From contig NZ_AUCN01000018.1 in NCBI RefSeq assembly GCF_000429785.1, positions 62,001 through 126,000 of the forward strand: a stretch of 64,000 nucleotides of DNA. The letters are read 5' to 3'. Both the position numbers and the translations under genes were made by a program. The notes under the pieces are model-generated. The model was given only the letters and a program-made list of their open reading frames with translations. It did no database searches and was not told the DNA's origin. Below are positions 54,520 through 64,000 of this stretch, piece by piece. Source of the DNA: Chitinibacter tainanensis DSM 15459 (GTDB lineage: Bacteria > Pseudomonadota > Gammaproteobacteria > Burkholderiales > Chitinibacteraceae). The first letter of the stretch is position 1. Every line of letters starts with the position of its first letter.

Positions 54520-55692
54520 TTAGAAGCCCTGCTGCAAATCGCGAATCAGATCATCCACGTGTTCCAAGCCCACCGAAATACGCACCAAACCATCGCCAAT
54601 ACCCGCAGCCGCGCGGGCTTCCGGTGTCAGGCGGCCATGCGAGGTGGTCGCCGGATGCGTGATAGTGGTGCGCGTGTCGCCCAGATTGGCGGTGCGGCTC
54701 ATCAGCTGCACGCGATCAATCAAGGCCCAAGCGGCCGCTTTGCCCCCCACCAGATCAAATGATACTACCCCGCCGCCGCCGGTTTGCTGGCGCTGCGCTA
54801 GCTCGTATTGCGGGTGGCTGGTCAGCCCCGGATAGTAGACTTTGCTCACTTGCGGCTGCGCCTCTAGCCACGTAGCCAATTTGAGTGCGTTTTCGCAATG
54901 CGCTTTCATGCGAATACCCAAGGTTTCTAGGCCTTTGAGTAGCACCCAGGCATTAAATGGCGACAAAGTCGGGCCGGCAGTGCGCAGGAACAGATAAATC
55001 GGCTCCAGCACCGCATGACTACCCACTACCGCGCCACCCAGCACACGCCCCTGGCCATCGATGTATTTGGTGGCCGAATGCACAACGATATCCGCCCCCA
55101 ATTTCAAAGGCTGCTGCAAAGCCGGCGAGCAGAAACAATTGTCCACTACCAGTAAAGCACCATGCTGATGGGCAATCGTACTAATCGCGGCCAGATCGGC
55201 AATTTCAGTCAGCGGATTGGACGGCGTTTCGAGGAAAAACAGTTTGGTGTTCGGCGTAACGGCAGCGGCCCATGCCGCGGGCTCGGTGGGTGACACATAG
55301 CTCACCGTAACTCCAAACTTACCCAGGTAGGCATTAAACAGCTGAATCGTCGCACCAAATAGGCTATTGGACGACACGATATGGTCGCCCGCCTTCAAAA
55401 GCCCCATGCACAGCGCCAAAATTGCACTCATGCCGGAAGCGGTCGCCACCGCGCGCTCGCCCCCTTCCAGAGCCGCCAAGCGCTGCTCAAAGGCGCTCAC
55501 GGTCGGGTTGGTAAAGCGTGAATAAATGTAGCCTGGCATTTGCCCGGTGAATTTGAGCGCGGCCTCTTCGGCCGAGCCCACCACAAAACTTGAAGTCAGA
55601 TGCATGGCATCTGAGTGTTCGCCAAACTCGGTACGCAGTGTGCCCGCGCGCACGGCCAGGGTTTCGGGGTGCAGATCATCCAGGTCAAACAT
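54520..55692 (-). CDS. metZ: O-succinylhomoserine sulfhydrylase
   Basis: A 390-residue PLP enzyme of the Cys/Met metabolism family. It has YSRFTNPTVSAFEQRLAALE, the PLP lysine in HSATKYIDGQGRVLGG, and the SLGDTRTTITHPATTSH-like segment (here read NLGDTRTTITHPATTSHG). It makes homocysteine from O-succinylhomoserine and sulfide. Standing next to purF at the end of the truA-to-purF cluster is the usual place of metZ in beta- and gammaproteobacteria. Confidence 0.94.
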   Translation of the reverse strand: MFDLDDLHPETLAVRAGTLRTEFGEHSDAMHLTSSFVVGSAEEAALKFTGQMPGYIYSRFTNPTVSAFEQRLAALEGGERAVATASGMSAILALCMGLLKAGDHIVSSNSLFGATIQLFNAYLGKFGVTVSYVSPTEPAAWAAAVTPNTKLFFLETPSNPLTEIADLAAISTIAHQHGALLVVDNCFCSPALQQPLKLGADIVVHSATKYIDGQGRVLGGAVVGSHAVLEPIYLFLRTAGPTLSPFNAWVLLKGLETLGIRMKAHCENALKLATWLEAQPQVSKVYYPGLTSHPQYELAQRQQTGGGGVVSFDLVGGKAAAWALIDRVQLMSRTANLGDTRTTITHPATTSHGRLTPEARAAAGIGDGLVRISVGLEHVDDLIRDLQQGF

Positions 55693-55730
55693 CAGTATTC
55701 CTTTGTCTTTTTATTCAACTGCGGCGCCAA

Positions 55731-55756
55731 GAAAAACGGGAGCCAAAGCTCCCGTT
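55731..55756 (-). terminator. Terminator after purF
   Basis: On the minus strand AACGGGAGC pairs with GCTCCCGTT around a 4-nt loop and is followed by a short T run, 20 bp past the purF stop. Confidence 0.88.
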
Positions 55757-55775
55757 GCATGGCGTTCTGAGGCCA

Positions 55776-57311
55776 TTAAATCAAATTTTGCTCACCAACA
55801 CCAATATTGAGGTCGACTACCGAGCCCGTGTTATCGGCTTTGGTCGAGAGCGGCGACAGGCGTTTGGCTTCCAGTTCATCCAGATAAGCATCGGTGATGT
55901 CGCCGGTGATATAGCGGCCATCAAAGCAGGAAGTTTCAAACACGCTAATTTTGCCACCGCTAGCATCACTACAGGCTTGAATCAACGCGCTGAGATCTTG
56001 ATAAATCACGCCATCAGCGCCGATTTCGGCGGCAATTTGTACTTCATCACGGCCAGTGGCAATCAGCTCATTGCGAGTTGGCATATCAATGCCATACACG
56101 TGAGGGAATTTCACCGGTGGCGCAGCTGAAGCCAGGTACACCTTTTTCGCCCCTGAATCGCGCACCATCTGCACGATTTCTTTCGAAGTGGTACCGCGCA
56201 CGATCGAGTCATCCACCAGCAGCACGTTTTTGCCGCGGAATTCGACTGCAATCGGGTTCAATTTCTGGCGCACCGATTTTTTGCGGCTTGCCTGCCCCGG
56301 CATGATGAAAGTACGGCCAATATAGCGGTTCTTCATAAAGCCTTCGCGATACGGCAGGCCCAGCGCATCGGCCAATTGCAGTGCGGCATCACGGCTGGTA
56401 TCCGGAATCGGAATGACCACATCTATGTCCAGCGCCGGCACTTGCTGACGTACTTTCTCGGCCAGCTGCTCGCCCATTTTCAGGCGTGCTTCGTGCACAG
56501 AGATGCCATCGATGATGGTATCAGGGCGAGCAAAGTACACATGCTCAAAAATACATGGAATCAGTTGCGGGCTGCTGTGGCATTGCTGGCTATAAAACTC
56601 GCCATCAAAAGTCACATAAATCGCCTCGCCTGGGGCAATATCGCGCTCAAATTTAAAGCCCAAGACATCCAAGGCCACCGATTCGCTGGCGACCATATAT
56701 TCGCGCCCTTCCGGCGTTTCATGCACACCCAGTGTCAGCGGGCGGATGCCATGCGGATCACGGAAGGCCACCATACCAAAGCCGGCAATGATGGCCACCA
56801 CGGCATATGCGCCTTTCACGCGGCCATGTACGGCTTTAATTGCCTCGAAGATGGTTGCCGCATCCACTTGCGGGCCACTCACGCGACGTGAAATTTCGTG
56901 CGCGAATACATTACAGAGCGCTTCGGAGTCTGAATTGGTGTTGATGTGCCGCAGGTCGGTGCGATACATCTCTTCTTTCAGCTGCTTATCGTTGGTCAGA
57001 TTGCCGTTGTGGGCTAAAACAATCCCGAATGGGCTATTGACGTAAAACGGCTGCGCCTCTGCCAGGCTAGAGGCAGAACCAGCGGTCGGATAGCGTACAT
57101 GGCCAATCCCCGCGTTGCCTTGCAAAGAGCGCATATTGCGGGTGCGAAATACATCGCGCACCAGCCCCTGCCCTTTATGCATATGCAGCACATGCTGCTC
57201 GGCGGTTACGATACCGGCTGCATCTTGGCCGCGGTGCTGAAGCACCAGAAGGCCATCGTACAACATTTGATTAACCGGCGTTTTGGCGACCACACCTAGA
57301 ATGCCACACAT
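55776..57311 (-). CDS. purF: Amidophosphoribosyltransferase
   Basis: A 511-residue first enzyme of purine synthesis; it moves glutamine amide nitrogen to PRPP. The N-terminal nucleophile is Cys2 in MCGILGVV with no propeptide, the glutaminase domain has [11 protein letters not shown] and HNGNLTND, and the C-terminal PRTase carries [14 protein letters not shown]. Length and order fit the E. coli type (no iron-sulfur cluster). Confidence 0.96.
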   Translation of the reverse strand: MCGILGVVAKTPVNQMLYDGLLVLQHRGQDAAGIVTAEQHVLHMHKGQGLVRDVFRTRNMRSLQGNAGIGHVRYPTAGSASSLAEAQPFYVNSPFGIVLAHNGNLTNDKQLKEEMYRTDLRHINTNSDSEALCNVFAHEISRRVSGPQVDAATIFEAIKAVHGRVKGAYAVVAIIAGFGMVAFRDPHGIRPLTLGVHETPEGREYMVASESVALDVLGFKFERDIAPGEAIYVTFDGEFYSQQCHSSPQLIPCIFEHVYFARPDTIIDGISVHEARLKMGEQLAEKVRQQVPALDIDVVIPIPDTSRDAALQLADALGLPYREGFMKNRYIGRTFIMPGQASRKKSVRQKLNPIAVEFRGKNVLLVDDSIVRGTTSKEIVQMVRDSGAKKVYLASAAPPVKFPHVYGIDMPTRNELIATGRDEVQIAAEIGADGVIYQDLSALIQACSDASGGKISVFETSCFDGRYITGDITDAYLDELEAKRLSPLSTKADNTGSVVDLNIGVGEQNLI

Positions 57312-57340
57312 TGGTCAGAGCCCCTTCGACTTGCAAAAAT

Positions 57341-57832
57341 TCATTCAAATTTGACCTTGCTGGCCAGCACCGGCGGCAGCAATGGTTTGACTAATTCGGC
57401 GCTGCGCTCAAACAGCGGGCTAAACATGGCATTTCGCCACTCTGGCGAGCGCGGATAGCTCGTTAGCCCCGCCAGCATCACTAAGGTGAGCAACAGCAAA
57501 AAGCCACGCGCAATGCCAAACAATGCCCCAAGCAGACGATCCACCGGCTTGAGGCCAGTGGCCGTAATAAACTGATTCAAGGTGATGCGCACAATCGCCG
57601 ACAGCAGCCACGTCACAAAAAACACCACCACGAAAGCCGCAATATAGCGCAGGCTCTCAATCTGCAAGCTTGCCGGCAGCCAAGCGGCAACCGTCTCGGC
57701 AAAATGACTAGCAGCCCAGAAGGCCAGCACCCAAGCCAGCAGCGCCATGATCTCTTGCGTTAAACCACGTAGCACCGATAGCAGCATGGATAAACCAAGC
57801 ACGCTAAGCACGATGTAATCAAACTGGGTCAT
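57341..57832 (-). CDS. cvpA: CvpA family membrane protein
   Basis: A 163-residue protein with four TM helices, beginning MTQFDYIVLSVLGLSMLLSV and including RGLTQEIMALLAWVLAFWAA and the LGALFGIARGFLLL stretch typical of CvpA. CvpA is linked to envelope stress and colicin V production. It is coupled to the SPOR gene upstream by a 4-bp ATGA overlap, and purF follows 29 bp downstream. Confidence 0.92.
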   Translation of the reverse strand: MTQFDYIVLSVLGLSMLLSVLRGLTQEIMALLAWVLAFWAASHFAETVAAWLPASLQIESLRYIAAFVVVFFVTWLLSAIVRITLNQFITATGLKPVDRLLGALFGIARGFLLLLTLVMLAGLTSYPRSPEWRNAMFSPLFERSAELVKPLLPPVLASKVKFE

Positions 57833-58644
57833 GGTGCAGGTTTGCTAACCAGAGTACCTTGCACACCCAGCGACTCCAGCCGCTTGAGCCAGACTTTGGC
57901 CTTGGCCTCATCATTACCCGGGCCAATGCGCACGCGGGTTAGCTCGCCTTTGCTGGTCGTTACAACTTCGCTGCGTGCCGGAATGCCAGCGTCTTTCAGT
58001 TTTTTCACGGTTTGCGCGGCTTTTTCAGCGTCAGCAAACGCACCAATCTGAATGTAATAGATTTTGTCGCTACTACTGCTGGCAGGTGGCAAACCGCCGC
58101 CTTCGAGAATTGCTTTGGGATCGGCAGCCGGGGCTTTGGTGGCTTGCGGCTTTTTGGTGCTCAGCGGTGTGGGCTTAGCAGTGGGCTTAGCAGTGGGTTT
58201 GGGAGTTGGCGCAGGTTTAGCACTTGGTTTAGGGCTTGGCGCTTTGACGACTTCCACGGGCTGAGCAGGCTCGACCGCTTTAGGTGCGTTTTCCTGATGC
58301 GTCACCAACTTACCTGGCAAGGCCACCGGCGCGACACGCGACGCATCCGCAACCGGCTCGACTGGCAATGGCTCGGCTTCAATGGCAGTACTTGCCTCTG
58401 CGACTACGGCACTGGCGGCCTGACTGCTAGCGGGCTGTGGTGAATTGAGACTGACGACCGACGATAAAGCCGGTGCGCTGGAAATGATTTCGACGGTTTG
58501 TTGCTCAAGTAAGGATTTCGGTGGCTCGCCATCCAGTGCCGTCCACAGCACGGTTAATGCAAAAACCACCAAGGCGATCGCCCCAACCAAACGTCGCCGC
58601 GCTCGTTTACGCAGCTGCAACAATTCGTCGCTTACATTCGCCAT
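57829..58644 (-). CDS. SPOR-domain inner-membrane protein (DedD-like)
   Basis: A 271-residue protein with a short basic cytoplasmic N-terminus (RKRARRRLVG), one TM helix (about 21-37), a long Pro/Ala/Lys-rich periplasmic linker with repeated KPTAKPTAKPTP-type units, and a C-terminal SPOR domain (YYIQIGAFADAEKAAQTVKK) that binds denuded septal glycan. DedD in E. coli has this place between folC and cvpA and acts in cell division. Start at the Met 5 bp after the folC stop; the longer open frame is dismissed. Confidence 0.9.
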   Translation of the reverse strand: MANVSDELLQLRKRARRRLVGAIALVVFALTVLWTALDGEPPKSLLEQQTVEIISSAPALSSVVSLNSPQPASSQAASAVVAEASTAIEAEPLPVEPVADASRVAPVALPGKLVTHQENAPKAVEPAQPVEVVKAPSPKPSAKPAPTPKPTAKPTAKPTPLSTKKPQATKAPAADPKAILEGGGLPPASSSSDKIYYIQIGAFADAEKAAQTVKKLKDAGIPARSEVVTTSKGELTRVRIGPGNDEAKAKVWLKRLESLGVQGTLVSKPAP

Positions 58645-58648
58645 AAAA

Positions 58649-59935
58649 TTATCCGCGTGCCTGCAGCACTTCCGACACGGTGAAGAAAGATCCAAAGACC
58701 AAGATTCTATCAGCTTCGGCAGCGCTCTCACAGGCGGCACGGTAAGCTTTTTCAACACTTTCGTATTGCACTACCCGCGCCCGGGGTGCCCGTTGCAAGA
58801 TCAGCTCGGCCAGCTGCGCGGCCGGCAACGCACGCGGTAATTGCGGGGCGGCCACATGCCAAACATCAATCCGGTCGGCCACAATGTCGAGCACACCCGC
58901 GACATCTTTATCCTGCATCATACCCAGCACAGCATGTGTCACCGGGTGATACGCCATCTGGTCAAGGCAGCTTTTAAAAACCAATGCCGCATGGGGGTTA
59001 TGCGCTACATCCAGCACCACAACAGGCCTGCCGGGCAATACCTGGAAACGCGCCGGCCACTCGACTTCAAGCAGGCCACGTTTGATGTCATTTAAGCTCA
59101 CAGGTAGTTGCGGCTTGAGCGCCTCGAGCAAGGCAATGACCAAGCTGGCGTTTGCCAGTTGATATTTGCCGCGTAAAGCCGGAATGGGCAAGGCGTTTTT
59201 ACGGATACCATTGGCCCCTTGCCAGATCCACTGCTGACCTTCTGCCTGTAACGCATAGCCAAAATCACGGCCAATCAGCTGCAATGGCGCGCCGATCTGC
59301 GCAGCATGTTCAAGCAAGGTATGGGGTGGCTGCGGATCAGCGCAAAAGGCCGGCACTGCCGCGCGATAGACGCCGGCTTTTTCTAGCGCAATGGCTTCGC
59401 GCGTGTCACCCAAATAGGCCTGATGGTCGATCCCGATGGTCACCACCGCCGAGGCGGTGGGCTCAAAGATATTCACGGCATCCAAGCGACCACCCAAGCC
59501 CACTTCCAGCACCATGACATCCACTGCCGACTGCATAAAGTGGTGCACGGCAGCTAAGGTGCCAAATTCGAAATAGCTCAAGGATACATCGCCGCGGGCG
59601 GCTTCAATCTGGGCAAAGCTGGCCACGATTTCGTGATCAGCCGCGGGCTGGCCATTGATGGCAATCCGCTCGTTGTAATGCAGCAGATGTGGTGAGGTGT
59701 AAGTACCCACCTTGTAGCCCGCCAAGCTCAGAATTTTACTGAGCATGGCGCAGACCGAGCCCTTGCCATTGGTGCCCGCCACGGTGATGACCGGACAAGT
59801 TGGCAGCAAGCCCATTTGCTGCCGTACCGCTTGCACCCGCGCCAGCCCCATATCGATGGCCATGGGGTGCAAACCTTCAAGGTAGCTCAGCCATTCGGCC
59901 AGCGAATTGGCCTCACTTAACCTTGCAGCAGTCAT
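58649..59935 (-). CDS. folC: Dihydrofolate synthase/folylpolyglutamate synthase
   Basis: A 428-residue Mur-ligase-like enzyme that adds glutamate to dihydropteroate and to folates. It has the ATP P-loop VAGTNGKGSVCAML, YTSPHLLHYNERI and LEVGLGGRLDAVN. It overlaps accD by one base (TAATG) and sits in the accD-folC-dedD chain seen in many proteobacteria. Confidence 0.95.
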   Translation of the reverse strand: MTAARLSEANSLAEWLSYLEGLHPMAIDMGLARVQAVRQQMGLLPTCPVITVAGTNGKGSVCAMLSKILSLAGYKVGTYTSPHLLHYNERIAINGQPAADHEIVASFAQIEAARGDVSLSYFEFGTLAAVHHFMQSAVDVMVLEVGLGGRLDAVNIFEPTASAVVTIGIDHQAYLGDTREAIALEKAGVYRAAVPAFCADPQPPHTLLEHAAQIGAPLQLIGRDFGYALQAEGQQWIWQGANGIRKNALPIPALRGKYQLANASLVIALLEALKPQLPVSLNDIKRGLLEVEWPARFQVLPGRPVVVLDVAHNPHAALVFKSCLDQMAYHPVTHAVLGMMQDKDVAGVLDIVADRIDVWHVAAPQLPRALPAAQLAELILQRAPRARVVQYESVEKAYRAACESAAEADRILVFGSFFTVSEVLQARG

Positions 59936-60801
59936 TAATTCACAGCAGCCTGATTGTTCAAGAGGGTCAGCACGTCAGCCAGACGCTGACGCAGCTCGCG
60001 CCGATCGACGATCATATCGATAGCGCCTTTTTCCAGCAGGAATTCCGAGCGCTGAAAGCCTTCTGGCAGCTTTTCGCGCACAGTTTGCTCGATCACACGC
60101 GGCCCGGCAAAGCCAATCAGCGCGCCCGGCTCGGCCATCACCACATCACCCAGGAAGGCAAATGAGGCCGATACCCCACCCATGGTCGGGTCGGTGAGCA
60201 GGGATACAAACGGAAGGTTTTTCTCAGACAGCTTGGTGAGAATGGCATTGGTTTTGGCCATCTGCATCAGGGAATTCAAGCCTTCCATCATCCGCGCGCC
60301 ACCGGAAGCGGCCACACAAATAAACGGCAGATCGTTTTCCAGCGCCACTTTTACGCCACGCACAAAACGCTCGCCCACCACCGAGCCCATTGAGCCGCCG
60401 ATGAACTTGTATTCAAACGCCGCTACTACTACTGGCACGGTCAGAATACTGCCCTGCATCACCACCAGCGCATCATCTTCGCCTGTACTGGCGGCCGATG
60501 CGGTCAGCTGGTCGCTATAGCGCTTGTTGGCCTTGAATTTCAGAATGTCGATCGGTTTAACTTCCGAGCCGATTTCATAGCGGCCTTCGGCATCGAGCAG
60601 CTGGTTGAGCCGCGTTCGCGCGGAAACGGCATTATGAAAGCCGCACTTCGGGCACACTTCCAGGTTGTTTTCCAGATCAGAGCGATACAGCACCGCACTG
60701 CAGGCCGAGCATTTGCTCCACAGGCCTTCTGGCACTGCCGAGGTATTCGGCGTGGTACGGCTCTTGATCTTGGGGGGTAAAAGTTTCTGCAACCAGCTCA
60801 T
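59935..60801 (-). CDS. accD: Acetyl-CoA carboxylase carboxyltransferase subunit beta
   Basis: A 288-residue subunit that works with AccA to move CO2 from biotin to acetyl-CoA, first step of fatty acid synthesis. The N-terminal zinc ribbon ([10 protein letters not shown] and CPKCGFHN) and the crotonase core with [17 protein letters not shown] and [15 protein letters not shown] are diagnostic. AGGAG precedes the ATG. It lies between trpA and folC. Confidence 0.96.
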   Translation of the reverse strand: MSWLQKLLPPKIKSRTTPNTSAVPEGLWSKCSACSAVLYRSDLENNLEVCPKCGFHNAVSARTRLNQLLDAEGRYEIGSEVKPIDILKFKANKRYSDQLTASAASTGEDDALVVMQGSILTVPVVVAAFEYKFIGGSMGSVVGERFVRGVKVALENDLPFICVAASGGARMMEGLNSLMQMAKTNAILTKLSEKNLPFVSLLTDPTMGGVSASFAFLGDVVMAEPGALIGFAGPRVIEQTVREKLPEGFQRSEFLLEKGAIDMIVDRRELRQRLADVLTLLNNQAAVN

Positions 60802-60818
60802 TGTGTACTCCTGCGTCC

Positions 60819-61622
60819 TCAGACGCGCGCGCTATCCATCGCCGCACGCACTGCGGACAAAAATTCGGTCAGACGTTGCGCCAGCCCCGCCTCACCCTGT
60901 TCAACTTCCTGCACCAGGCGTGAGCCAATCACCACCGCATCGGCCACTCGGGCCACCTGCTGGGCGGATTGCGGATCACGAATCCCGAAGCCAACGCCAA
61001 TCGGAATCTGCAGATATTGTTTCAAAAAGGCCAATTTCTCAGCCACATTGGCAACGTCCAGATTGGCCGAGCCTGTTACGCCTTTCAGCGACACGTAGTA
61101 CACATAGCCACTGGCCATGCGTGCGACTTCTTTTACCCGCTCTTCTGGCGTGGTAGGCGCCAAGAGGAAAATCGGGTCTAGACCGTGTCGTTTGTAAACG
61201 GCGACGGATTCTTCCGCTTCTTCGGGGGGCATGTCAACTGTTAATACACCATCCACGCCGGCGGCGACCGCCGCTTGGGCAAAAACTTCATAGCCCATCG
61301 CCTCAACCGGATTGGCATAACCCATCAAAACCACAGGGGTCGTGGTATTGGTTTGGCGAAATTGCGCCACCAATTCCAGCACCGTGCGCAGTGAGACTTT
61401 GTGCGCTAGCGCTCGCTCAGAAGCGCGCTGAATAACCGGACCATCGGCCATCGGATCCGAAAACGGTACGCCCAGTTCGAGGATGTCGGCACCACCGGCG
61501 ACCAGAGCATGCATCAGCTCTACGGTCAGGCCGGGCTTAGGGTCACCAGCGGTAATAAATGGAATCAGGGCCTGACGCTGCTGCGCCTGCAGTTGCTGCA
61601 TTACTGAATTAATACGTGACAT
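60819..61622 (-). CDS. trpA: Tryptophan synthase alpha chain
   Basis: A 267-residue TIM barrel that cleaves indole-3-glycerol phosphate to give indole for Trp[21 protein letters not shown], the catalytic acids in [15 protein letters not shown], and [15 protein letters not shown] are all present. A GGGTAT-family repeat begins 2 bp upstream of the ATG and fills the gap to trpB; no clear ribosome site is visible in its place. Confidence 0.96.
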   Translation of the reverse strand: MSRINSVMQQLQAQQRQALIPFITAGDPKPGLTVELMHALVAGGADILELGVPFSDPMADGPVIQRASERALAHKVSLRTVLELVAQFRQTNTTTPVVLMGYANPVEAMGYEVFAQAAVAAGVDGVLTVDMPPEEAEESVAVYKRHGLDPIFLLAPTTPEERVKEVARMASGYVYYVSLKGVTGSANLDVANVAEKLAFLKQYLQIPIGVGFGIRDPQSAQQVARVADAVVIGSRLVQEVEQGEAGLAQRLTEFLSAVRAAMDSARV

Positions 61623-61624
61623 GA

Positions 61625-61674
61625 GGGTATATCTACCAAACCTATGAATTAATTAGCCTACAGGACAATACCCC
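61625..61674. repeat. GGGTAT-family inverted repeat in the trpB-trpA gap, 50 bp
   Basis: GGGTATATCTACC on the left faces GGACAATACCCC on the right. It fills the 57-bp gap between the trpB stop and trpA start almost completely, so it is inside a transcribed operon and touches the trpA start region. Confidence 0.8.
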
Positions 61675-61679
61675 GGCGA

Positions 61680-62885
61680 TTAGAGTTGAATCCCTAATTT
61701 GCGGGCAATGGTTGGAATGTCTTTATCGCCACGACCAGACAAGTTCACCAGCAGCACTTGGTCTTTACTCATGGTCTTGGCCATTTTGGCAGCTTGTGCC
61801 AGCGCGTGGCTCGATTCCAGCGCCGGGATAATCCCTTCGTACTTGCACAGGTCATGGAAGCCCTGCATGGCTTCATCGTCATTGATCGCTACATACTCGG
61901 CACGACCAATGTCTTTCAGGTGGCTGTGCTCAGGGCCAACGCCTGGGTAGTCGAGGCCGGCAGAAATCGAATGCGTTTCGCTGATCTGGCCATCGGCATC
62001 GTGCATCAGATACGAGCGCTGGCCGTGCAGTACACCCACTTTGGCGTTGGAAGTCAGCGGCGCCGCGTGACGGCCGGTTTCAACCCCATCACCGCCCGCC
62101 TCTACGCCAATCAGGCGCACGCCGGGTACTTGGATATACGGATGGAAAATACCAATCGCGTTCGAGCCACCACCTACGCAGGCGATCACCGCATCCGGTT
62201 GGCGGCCAAGCATTTCCTGCATCTGCACTTTACATTCTTCGCCAATCACCACCTGGAAATCGCGCACCAGCTGTGGGTATGGGTGTGGGCCGGCAGCAGT
62301 GCCGATGATGTAGTAAGTCGAATCGACGTTGGTTACCCAATCCCGCATCGCTTCATTCATAGCGTCTTTGAGTGTGCGCGTACCGGATTCAACCGCAACC
62401 ACTTTGGCGCCCAAGAGCTTCATGCGGAATACATTCGGCGCCTGACGGGCCACATCTTCGGCCCCCATGTACACCACGCACTCCATGCCATAGCGCGCGG
62501 CAACGGTGGCCGAAGCCACGCCATGCTGACCCGCGCCAGTTTCGGCAATCACCCGTTTTTTACCCATCCGCCGCGCCAGCAAGGCCTGACCAATGGTGTT
62601 GTTAACCTTATGCGCACCCGTGTGATTCAAATCTTCACGTTTCAGATAAATCTGCGCGCCGCCCAGTGCTTCCGACCAGCGCTGCGCATGATAAATCGGG
62701 CTTGGACGACCCACATAATGCTTCAAATCATGGCGATATTCAGCCATAAACGCCGGATCTTGAATGGCGGCTTCGAACTCGCGCTTGAGCTCTTCCAACG
62801 CAGGCATCAAGGTTTCGGCGACATAGATACCGCCATGTTGACCAAAGTGACCACGTGCATCCGGCTGCTGATATCTGTCGTTCAT
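61680..62885 (-). CDS. trpB: Tryptophan synthase beta chain
   Basis: A 401-residue PLP enzyme that joins indole and serine. The PLP lysine is in [15 protein letters not shown], with [13 protein letters not shown] and the phosphate loop VGGGSNAIG. It overlaps the trpF stop by 4 bp on its start side. Partner trpA follows after the repeat element. Confidence 0.97.
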   Translation of the reverse strand: MNDRYQQPDARGHFGQHGGIYVAETLMPALEELKREFEAAIQDPAFMAEYRHDLKHYVGRPSPIYHAQRWSEALGGAQIYLKREDLNHTGAHKVNNTIGQALLARRMGKKRVIAETGAGQHGVASATVAARYGMECVVYMGAEDVARQAPNVFRMKLLGAKVVAVESGTRTLKDAMNEAMRDWVTNVDSTYYIIGTAAGPHPYPQLVRDFQVVIGEECKVQMQEMLGRQPDAVIACVGGGSNAIGIFHPYIQVPGVRLIGVEAGGDGVETGRHAAPLTSNAKVGVLHGQRSYLMHDADGQISETHSISAGLDYPGVGPEHSHLKDIGRAEYVAINDDEAMQGFHDLCKYEGIIPALESSHALAQAAKMAKTMSKDQVLLVNLSGRGDKDIPTIARKLGIQL

Positions 62886-63514
62886 TTTTTTCTCACACTA
62901 TGTACGGCATCAATAAATGCCTGAACCCGATCCAAATCCTTGATTCCCTTACTGCGCTCCACCCCGCTGGACACATCGACCGCCCAAGGGCTAACCCGCT
63001 CGATGGCCATCGCAACGTTATCTGGATGCAATCCGCCGGACAAAATCAGCGGCAGCGGCAAATCGGCGGGCAGTAACTGCCAGTCAAATGCTTCACCGGT
63101 ACCGCCCGGCACACCATCCACCCAAGCATCGACCAAGAGGCCACGACACAAGGGATGCGCATATTGCTGGGCGTATTCTACCAAATTTATGTCAGGTTTA
63201 ACCCTGACAGCCTTGATAAATGCGCGCCCGTATTGCACACACTCGGCCAAGCTCTCATCGCCATGAAATTGCAGCAAATCGAGCGGCACTTTCTCCAGTA
63301 CGGCCTGCACCTGAGCTGGAGTTGGGTTCACAAACAAGCCCACTAAACTCACAAACGCCGGCAAGCCCGTGCACAGCGCCGCAGCTTCCTCGACTGTGAC
63401 ACAACGAGGACTAGGTGGATAAAACACTAGGCCAATTGCATCTGCGCCCTGCGCAATGGTTTGCAGCAAGGTCTCGCGATCGCGCAAACCACAGATTTTA
63501 ATTCGGGTCTTCAT
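62882..63514 (-). CDS. trpF: Phosphoribosylanthranilate isomerase
   Basis: About 210 residues, a small TIM barrel of the tryptophan pathway. [16 protein letters not shown] holds the catalytic Cys, LLQFHGDES the conserved middle, [20 protein letters not shown] the phosphate region and the end [15 protein letters not shown] the second phosphate loop. The ATG at 63514 has GGGG at good spacing; a GTG two codons earlier is the alternative. It ends in a 4-bp overlap with trpB. Confidence 0.95.
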   Translation of the reverse strand: MKTRIKICGLRDRETLLQTIAQGADAIGLVFYPPSPRCVTVEEAAALCTGLPAFVSLVGLFVNPTPAQVQAVLEKVPLDLLQFHGDESLAECVQYGRAFIKAVRVKPDINLVEYAQQYAHPLCRGLLVDAWVDGVPGGTGEAFDWQLLPADLPLPLILSGGLHPDNVAMAIERVSPWAVDVSSGVERSKGIKDLDRVQAFIDAVHSVRKK

Positions 63515-63524
63515 TGGCACCCCA

Positions 63525-64000
63525 TCAGATCAAGCCATAGCGGCGGTCTGGCTCGGTCGCCAAACCAAACTCGGCGGGATAAGAAACCCCGGTCAGATAC
63601 AGACCATCAGGCATAAAAGTCGGCGGCGCAACCGCGCGATTTTGCTGAGCGAGCAGCCACGCCATCCAGTCTGGCGATTCATTGCCTTTGCCGATATGCA
63701 GTAAGGCCCCCATGATGTTGCGCACCATATGGTGCAGGAACGCCGTTGCTGAGAAATCAAAATACAGCATATTCGCCTGCTGGCCGATTTCGACCCGCAG
63801 CATCTGCTTCACCGGCGAGAGAGCCTGGCATTCAGCCGCACGAAAACTGGAAAAATCATGCTCGCCCAATAGATAAGCCGCCGCGGCTTGCATCGCCTCT
63901 AAACTCACCGGCTGATGCAGCCAACCCACCTTGCCCGCCAGTAGGCTTGGGCGAATGGGGTGTTGCAACAAGAGATAGCGATAATGCCGGGCAGTGGCGA
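63525..64000 (-). CDS. truA: tRNA pseudouridine(38-40) synthase, C-terminal part (runs off the right edge)
   Basis: The minus strand encodes the last 158 residues of TruA, with SATARHYRY-like sequence at the window edge (read here ATARHYRYLLLQHP), then HDFSSFRAAECQALSPVK and the conserved ATAFLHHMVRNIMGALLHIG. The enzyme makes pseudouridine at positions 38-40 of the anticodon arm. The catalytic aspartate is outside the window. The gene leads the trpF-trpB-trpA cluster. Confidence 0.95.
   Translation of the reverse strand, partial: ATARHYRYLLLQHPIRPSLLAGKVGWLHQPVSLEAMQAAAAYLLGEHDFSSFRAAECQALSPVKQMLRVEIGQQANMLYFDFSATAFLHHMVRNIMGALLHIGKGNESPDWMAWLLAQQNRAVAPPTFMPDGLYLTGVSYPAEFGLATEPDRRYGLI

Noticed and set aside
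61758-62924. 388-residue open frame on the plus strand opposite trpB
   Set aside because: It is antisense to the certain trpB gene for its whole length and its protein has no recognisable pattern; long shadow frames are common opposite GC-rich genes.
1-64000. CRISPR array, prophage, insertion sequence, tRNA or rRNA genes
   Set aside because: Looked for by eye on both strands; no regular spacer-repeat series, transposase or integrase gene, or tRNA/rRNA sequence was seen.

Overview
The window is a stretch of ordinary chromosome from a betaproteobacterium. The best guess is order Neisseriales, near Chitinibacter, Deefgea or Iodobacter. This rests on gene content and order (surE-pcm-nlpD-rpoS; truA-trpF-trpB-trpA-accD-folC-SPOR-cvpA-purF-metZ; a RibB with a dead GTP-cyclohydrolase domain) and not on any marker gene. 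No phage, plasmid, insertion sequence, CRISPR array, tRNA or rRNA was seen. Coding density is high, and about 60 genes are supported, two of them cut by the window edges (pgk on the left, truA on the right).

Layout. 1-3.8 kb: pgk start, ferrochelatase hemH, and a QseB/QseC-like two-component pair. 3.8-10.1 kb: tRNA hydroxylation protein trhP, a NUDIX hydrolase, class I fumarase, a Rieske oxygenase and an EamA exporter. 10.2-13.7 kb: the surE-pcm-nlpD-rpoS stress cluster. 13.8-19.4 kb: dapD and dapC, msrA, queF, a LexA-like S24 repressor with its own tandem operator, dusC, and a small basic protein. 19.7-22.4 kb: adhE, which resembles the enterobacterial enzyme closely. 22.5-31.2 kb (minus strand): a retropepsin, an ABC-F ATPase, then the nrdR-ribD-(zinc ribbon)-ribE-ribBX-ribH-nusB-thiL-pgpA run. 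31.4-37.1 kb: glyA, a CorA-like protein, and a purine salvage operon (permease, apt, hpt). 37.1-41.1 kb: a GDT1-type Mn exporter under a yybP-ykoY riboswitch, a low-molecular-weight tyrosine phosphatase, and a poly-HAMP chemoreceptor. 41.3-48.8 kb: a 2074-residue PAS/GAF/kinase/REC/Hpt/REC/EAL protein with a partner response regulator. 48.8-54.4 kb: a LysR regulator, an L,D-transpeptidase, a GNAT enzyme, a YecA-like SEC-C protein, a FUSC protein and serB. 54.5-64 kb (minus strand): metZ, purF, cvpA, SPOR protein, folC, accD, trpA, trpB, trpF, truA.

The most unusual signal is not a gene. Nine short intergenic elements share arms related to GGGTAT(AT)TGC and GCAATATACCC, most as imperfect inverted repeats about 50 bp long. 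The two arms usually differ by a 1-2 nt bulge, and some copies enclose a second small stem whose sequence is not conserved. They sit tightly against gene ends or start codons, including the whole trpB-trpA gap. They look like a dispersed structured repeat family (REP/MITE-like). Other points worth checking are a GAAC-N4-GTTC operator pair upstream of the LexA-like gene, a possible attenuator in the trhP leader, and a 60-bp spaced direct repeat in front of the two-component operon. No wholly new defence or biosynthetic system was recognised.
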